Below, one piece after another: positions 62,339 through 64,000 of a stretch of DNA of 64,000 nt. A program made the translations under genes and the position numbers. Within the stretch, counting starts at the first letter, position 1; each line of letters begins with the position of its first letter. The notes below the pieces were generated by a model. The model saw only the letters and a list, made by a program, of their open reading frames with translations. It had not been told where the DNA came from and searched no databases. Source of the stretch: Rapana venosa (taxonomy: Eukaryota > Mollusca > Gastropoda > Neogastropoda > Muricidae); NCBI GenBank assembly GCA_028751875.1, contig CM054156.1, forward strand, positions 52,092,548 through 52,156,547. Reading direction: 5' to 3'.

Positions 62339-62520
62339 CATGCGTGCACACGTGCGTGCGTATGATTTTTGAAATCTGTTGTTCATTATGTTTAAGGAGA
62401 GTTGCATGCCTGTAAATGATTGAGTGCAAGCGCTTCGATTTGTTTGCTTTTTTACAAGATTCAGCGCTATATAAATTCCATATATTATTATTATTATTAT
62501 TATTACTCGCCCTTTGTTTT
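60201..62520 (+). mobile_element. CR1/L2-like LINE, best copy (partial endonuclease, RT, 3' tail)
   Basis: Endonuclease middle: NCVSVYLPKGPDNESTDWL, WIIGGDFNSHSPFGEQ (about 60350-60440), then NNRLVENIIDSSA in another frame (60461-60507). Its C-terminus is missing. RT: EMTIKSCDLDPIPAPVFSQC (60690), TPLLKKHDLDPNILKNYRPV, LTLLDLSAAFDTIDHSILL (first Asp), CGVPQGSVLGPVLFTLYTA, YADDTQLQ (61371), LNADKTEAMLIGTQ, YLGVVLDN. The 368-codon frame ends at 61781 because of one extra T at about 61758; the next frame carries [20 protein letters not shown] to [15 protein letters not shown]. The tail is AAGCGCTTCGATTTGTTTGC, CAGCGCTATATAAATTCC and (ATT)n to about 62507. RT motifs are intact; the element is dead only through frame breaks and the missing endonuclease parts. 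Confidence 0.9.
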
Positions 62521-62784
62521 GTTTAACAATGCGTTCTACACCTGAATCCCTGGTGTACCCACCCATCGACCAACTGCCATAAATCTTACATGAGTTTCTC
62601 CTAAATTAGCGTTGTCACACTCATGGAAAATATACGATGAAACATTAGGTAGTGATCATGTTCCTATCTCTATTAAGAGTAATGAACAGTTCAACATAGA
62701 AAATACTGATCCTGACTTCATTCCAAAATACAATTATCAGAGAACAGGCTGGCTCACTTTCACAAGCATCTTACAGAATTTAGG
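62521..62784 (+). mobile_element. LINE endonuclease C-terminal piece, displaced downstream
   Basis: Reads IPGVPTHRPTAINLT, then VSPKLALSHSWKIYDETLGS, DHVPISI (catalytic SDH motif at about 62650) and YNYQRTGWLTF. This is the continuation expected right after the DSS of the endonuclease at 60507, but it lies after the 3' tail of the LINE. The spacer of the next unit follows directly. The order is therefore circularly permuted. Confidence 0.8.
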
Positions 62785-64000
62785 AGTAATACTTCGTTTT
62801 TTTCTGAAAGAATTTAAGATTTGACTTTGTTTACTTGTTTTCGAAAGAGCTGCTTATTAATTTCCGTTTTTGATTTTCGCCACCGCCGCTCTAGTTGCCT
62901 GCGTTTGCGCTTTGCGACCAGGATGTCATGGGTGTACCATGGTGCACATGGCCTATCAGGCAGGAGACAGTCAGTGGGAGGTGCACGCTCATCAAGCAGT
63001 TGGCTGAGAACATTATTGTAGTGTTTAGAGGGGTTATTGTTGTCATTATCCTCGATGTAAAATAATAAAATAGAATAAAATGTAAAACAATGTTTTAAAT
63101 GTATACTCGTGTGGGTTTACAGCACTGCACAATACAGTATCCTGTCCCAAGAAACATAACAAATGTTTCATCATGTGCAGTTACTATAAAGTTTTCGGAA
63201 TCTCTCACCATCAACTGTGTATCTGTTTATTTACCTAAAGGTCCTGATAATGAAAGTACTGACTGGCTGAGAACTATAAGTGACCAACACAAATGGATTA
63301 TAGGCGGTGATTTTAACAGCCATTCACCTTTTGGGGAACAAGATTGTACTCACAACTCACATTACTAATAACATACTTTTCGAAAACATAATAGACTCCT
63401 CTGCCTAACACCCACAGCCTGTCTGAGCTTCCATCCATATTTTCTGCCTTCTTTTCAGACAAAGTTCGAAACATATGCTCCAGACTGGATCAGACTCAAT
63501 TCCAGCCTGCGCCTCCTGATCCCCAGTTCACTGGCACTCCTCTATTTTCCTTCCATCCCTCAAGTGAAAAAGAAATCATGACAATTCTGAAGGAAATGAC
63601 TATAAAATCATGCGACCTTGATCCCATACCTGCTCCTGTTTTCTCACAATGCCTTCCACAACGTGTACCTATTATCACTAAAATAGTAAACCCATCTCTT
63701 TTGTCAGGAAATGTTCCATCAGCTCGTAAAACAGCAATAGTCACACCTCTACTGAAAAAGCACGACCTCGATCCAACATTCTGAAGAATTATAGGCCTGT
63801 CTCAAACTTACCTATGTCTCTAAATTACTAGAAAAAGTTGTTCTCAAACAGCTTCAACAGTCACCTTCATTCCAATGATCTCCTTCCCACTTTTCAATCT
63901 GCCTATCGCCTTAACCACATGCACCGAAACCAACCCTAGTCCACACTTTAGATACACTTCTACTTGCTTCTGATGCAGAAAAATCTGCCTCCTCACTCTT
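62785..64000 (+). mobile_element. Second tandem 2.9-kb LINE unit (runs off the window)
   Basis: Repeats 59880 onward at an offset of about 2,903 bp: spacer, endonuclease middle (63099-63368, with CAVTIKFSESLTINCV) and RT start (63578: EMTIKSCDLDPIPAPVF). It carries its own changes, e.g. one base lost at about 63774 (GATCCAACATT), which ends the frame early, and further indels after 63830. The two units thus diverged or were sequenced separately. Confidence 0.9.

Overview
This is a window of animal nuclear DNA, very probably from a mollusc and most likely a gastropod. It has introns with GT/AG borders, dense microsatellites, several non-LTR retrotransposon (LINE) families, and at least three SINE families of a type I associate with gastropod genomes. 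Species cannot be told from the sequence. There is no operon, no CRISPR array and no complete RNA gene. Host coding content is small: one TRIM-like gene (RING, B-box, coiled coil, C-terminal NHL-like segment) on the minus strand at about 50.6-53.1 kb, and a decayed or badly sequenced paralogue at about 10.2-13.6 kb.

Layout. 0-6 kb: microsatellites, SINEs, a 43-bp minisatellite and a chimeric tRNA/5S-like SINE broken by an RTE-like fragment. 6.5-13.6 kb: paralogue block P1 (flank plus TRIM-like pseudogene) with an RTE-like insertion. 13.6-20.4 kb: homopolymer-rich poor sequence, an RTE-like fragment on the minus strand, microsatellites and SINEs. 20.4-23.6 kb: an RTE-like element nested in a CR1-like element, ending in a 500-N gap. 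24.1-30.0 kb: a head-to-head pair of CR1/L2-like LINEs. 30.0-34.1 kb: a noisy second copy of the RTE-in-CR1 arrangement. 34.1-40.0 kb: block P2, a noisy copy of 45.0-51.4 kb. 40.0-45.0 kb: noisy LINE sequence followed by an exact 2,269-bp repeat of 26.3-28.6 kb. 45.0-53.1 kb: block P3 with the best TRIM-like gene. 53.1-58 kb: GA repeats, SINEs and an RTE-like 3' end. 58.0-64 kb: a second copy of 24.1-26.0 kb, joined to a tandem array of circularly permuted LINE units about 2.9 kb long.

Two kinds of signal overlap. The biological one is heavy retroelement activity: a SINE whose 3' tail matches that of the local CR1/L2-like LINE (a likely parasite/partner pair), nested insertions, a permuted tandem LINE array and a duplicated TRIM-like locus. 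The technical one is assembly quality. Long stretches carry scattered indels, like unpolished long reads, next to cleaner copies of the same sequence, and one exact repeat sits at an offset of exactly 16,384 bp. Frameshifts and copy numbers should be read with that in mind.
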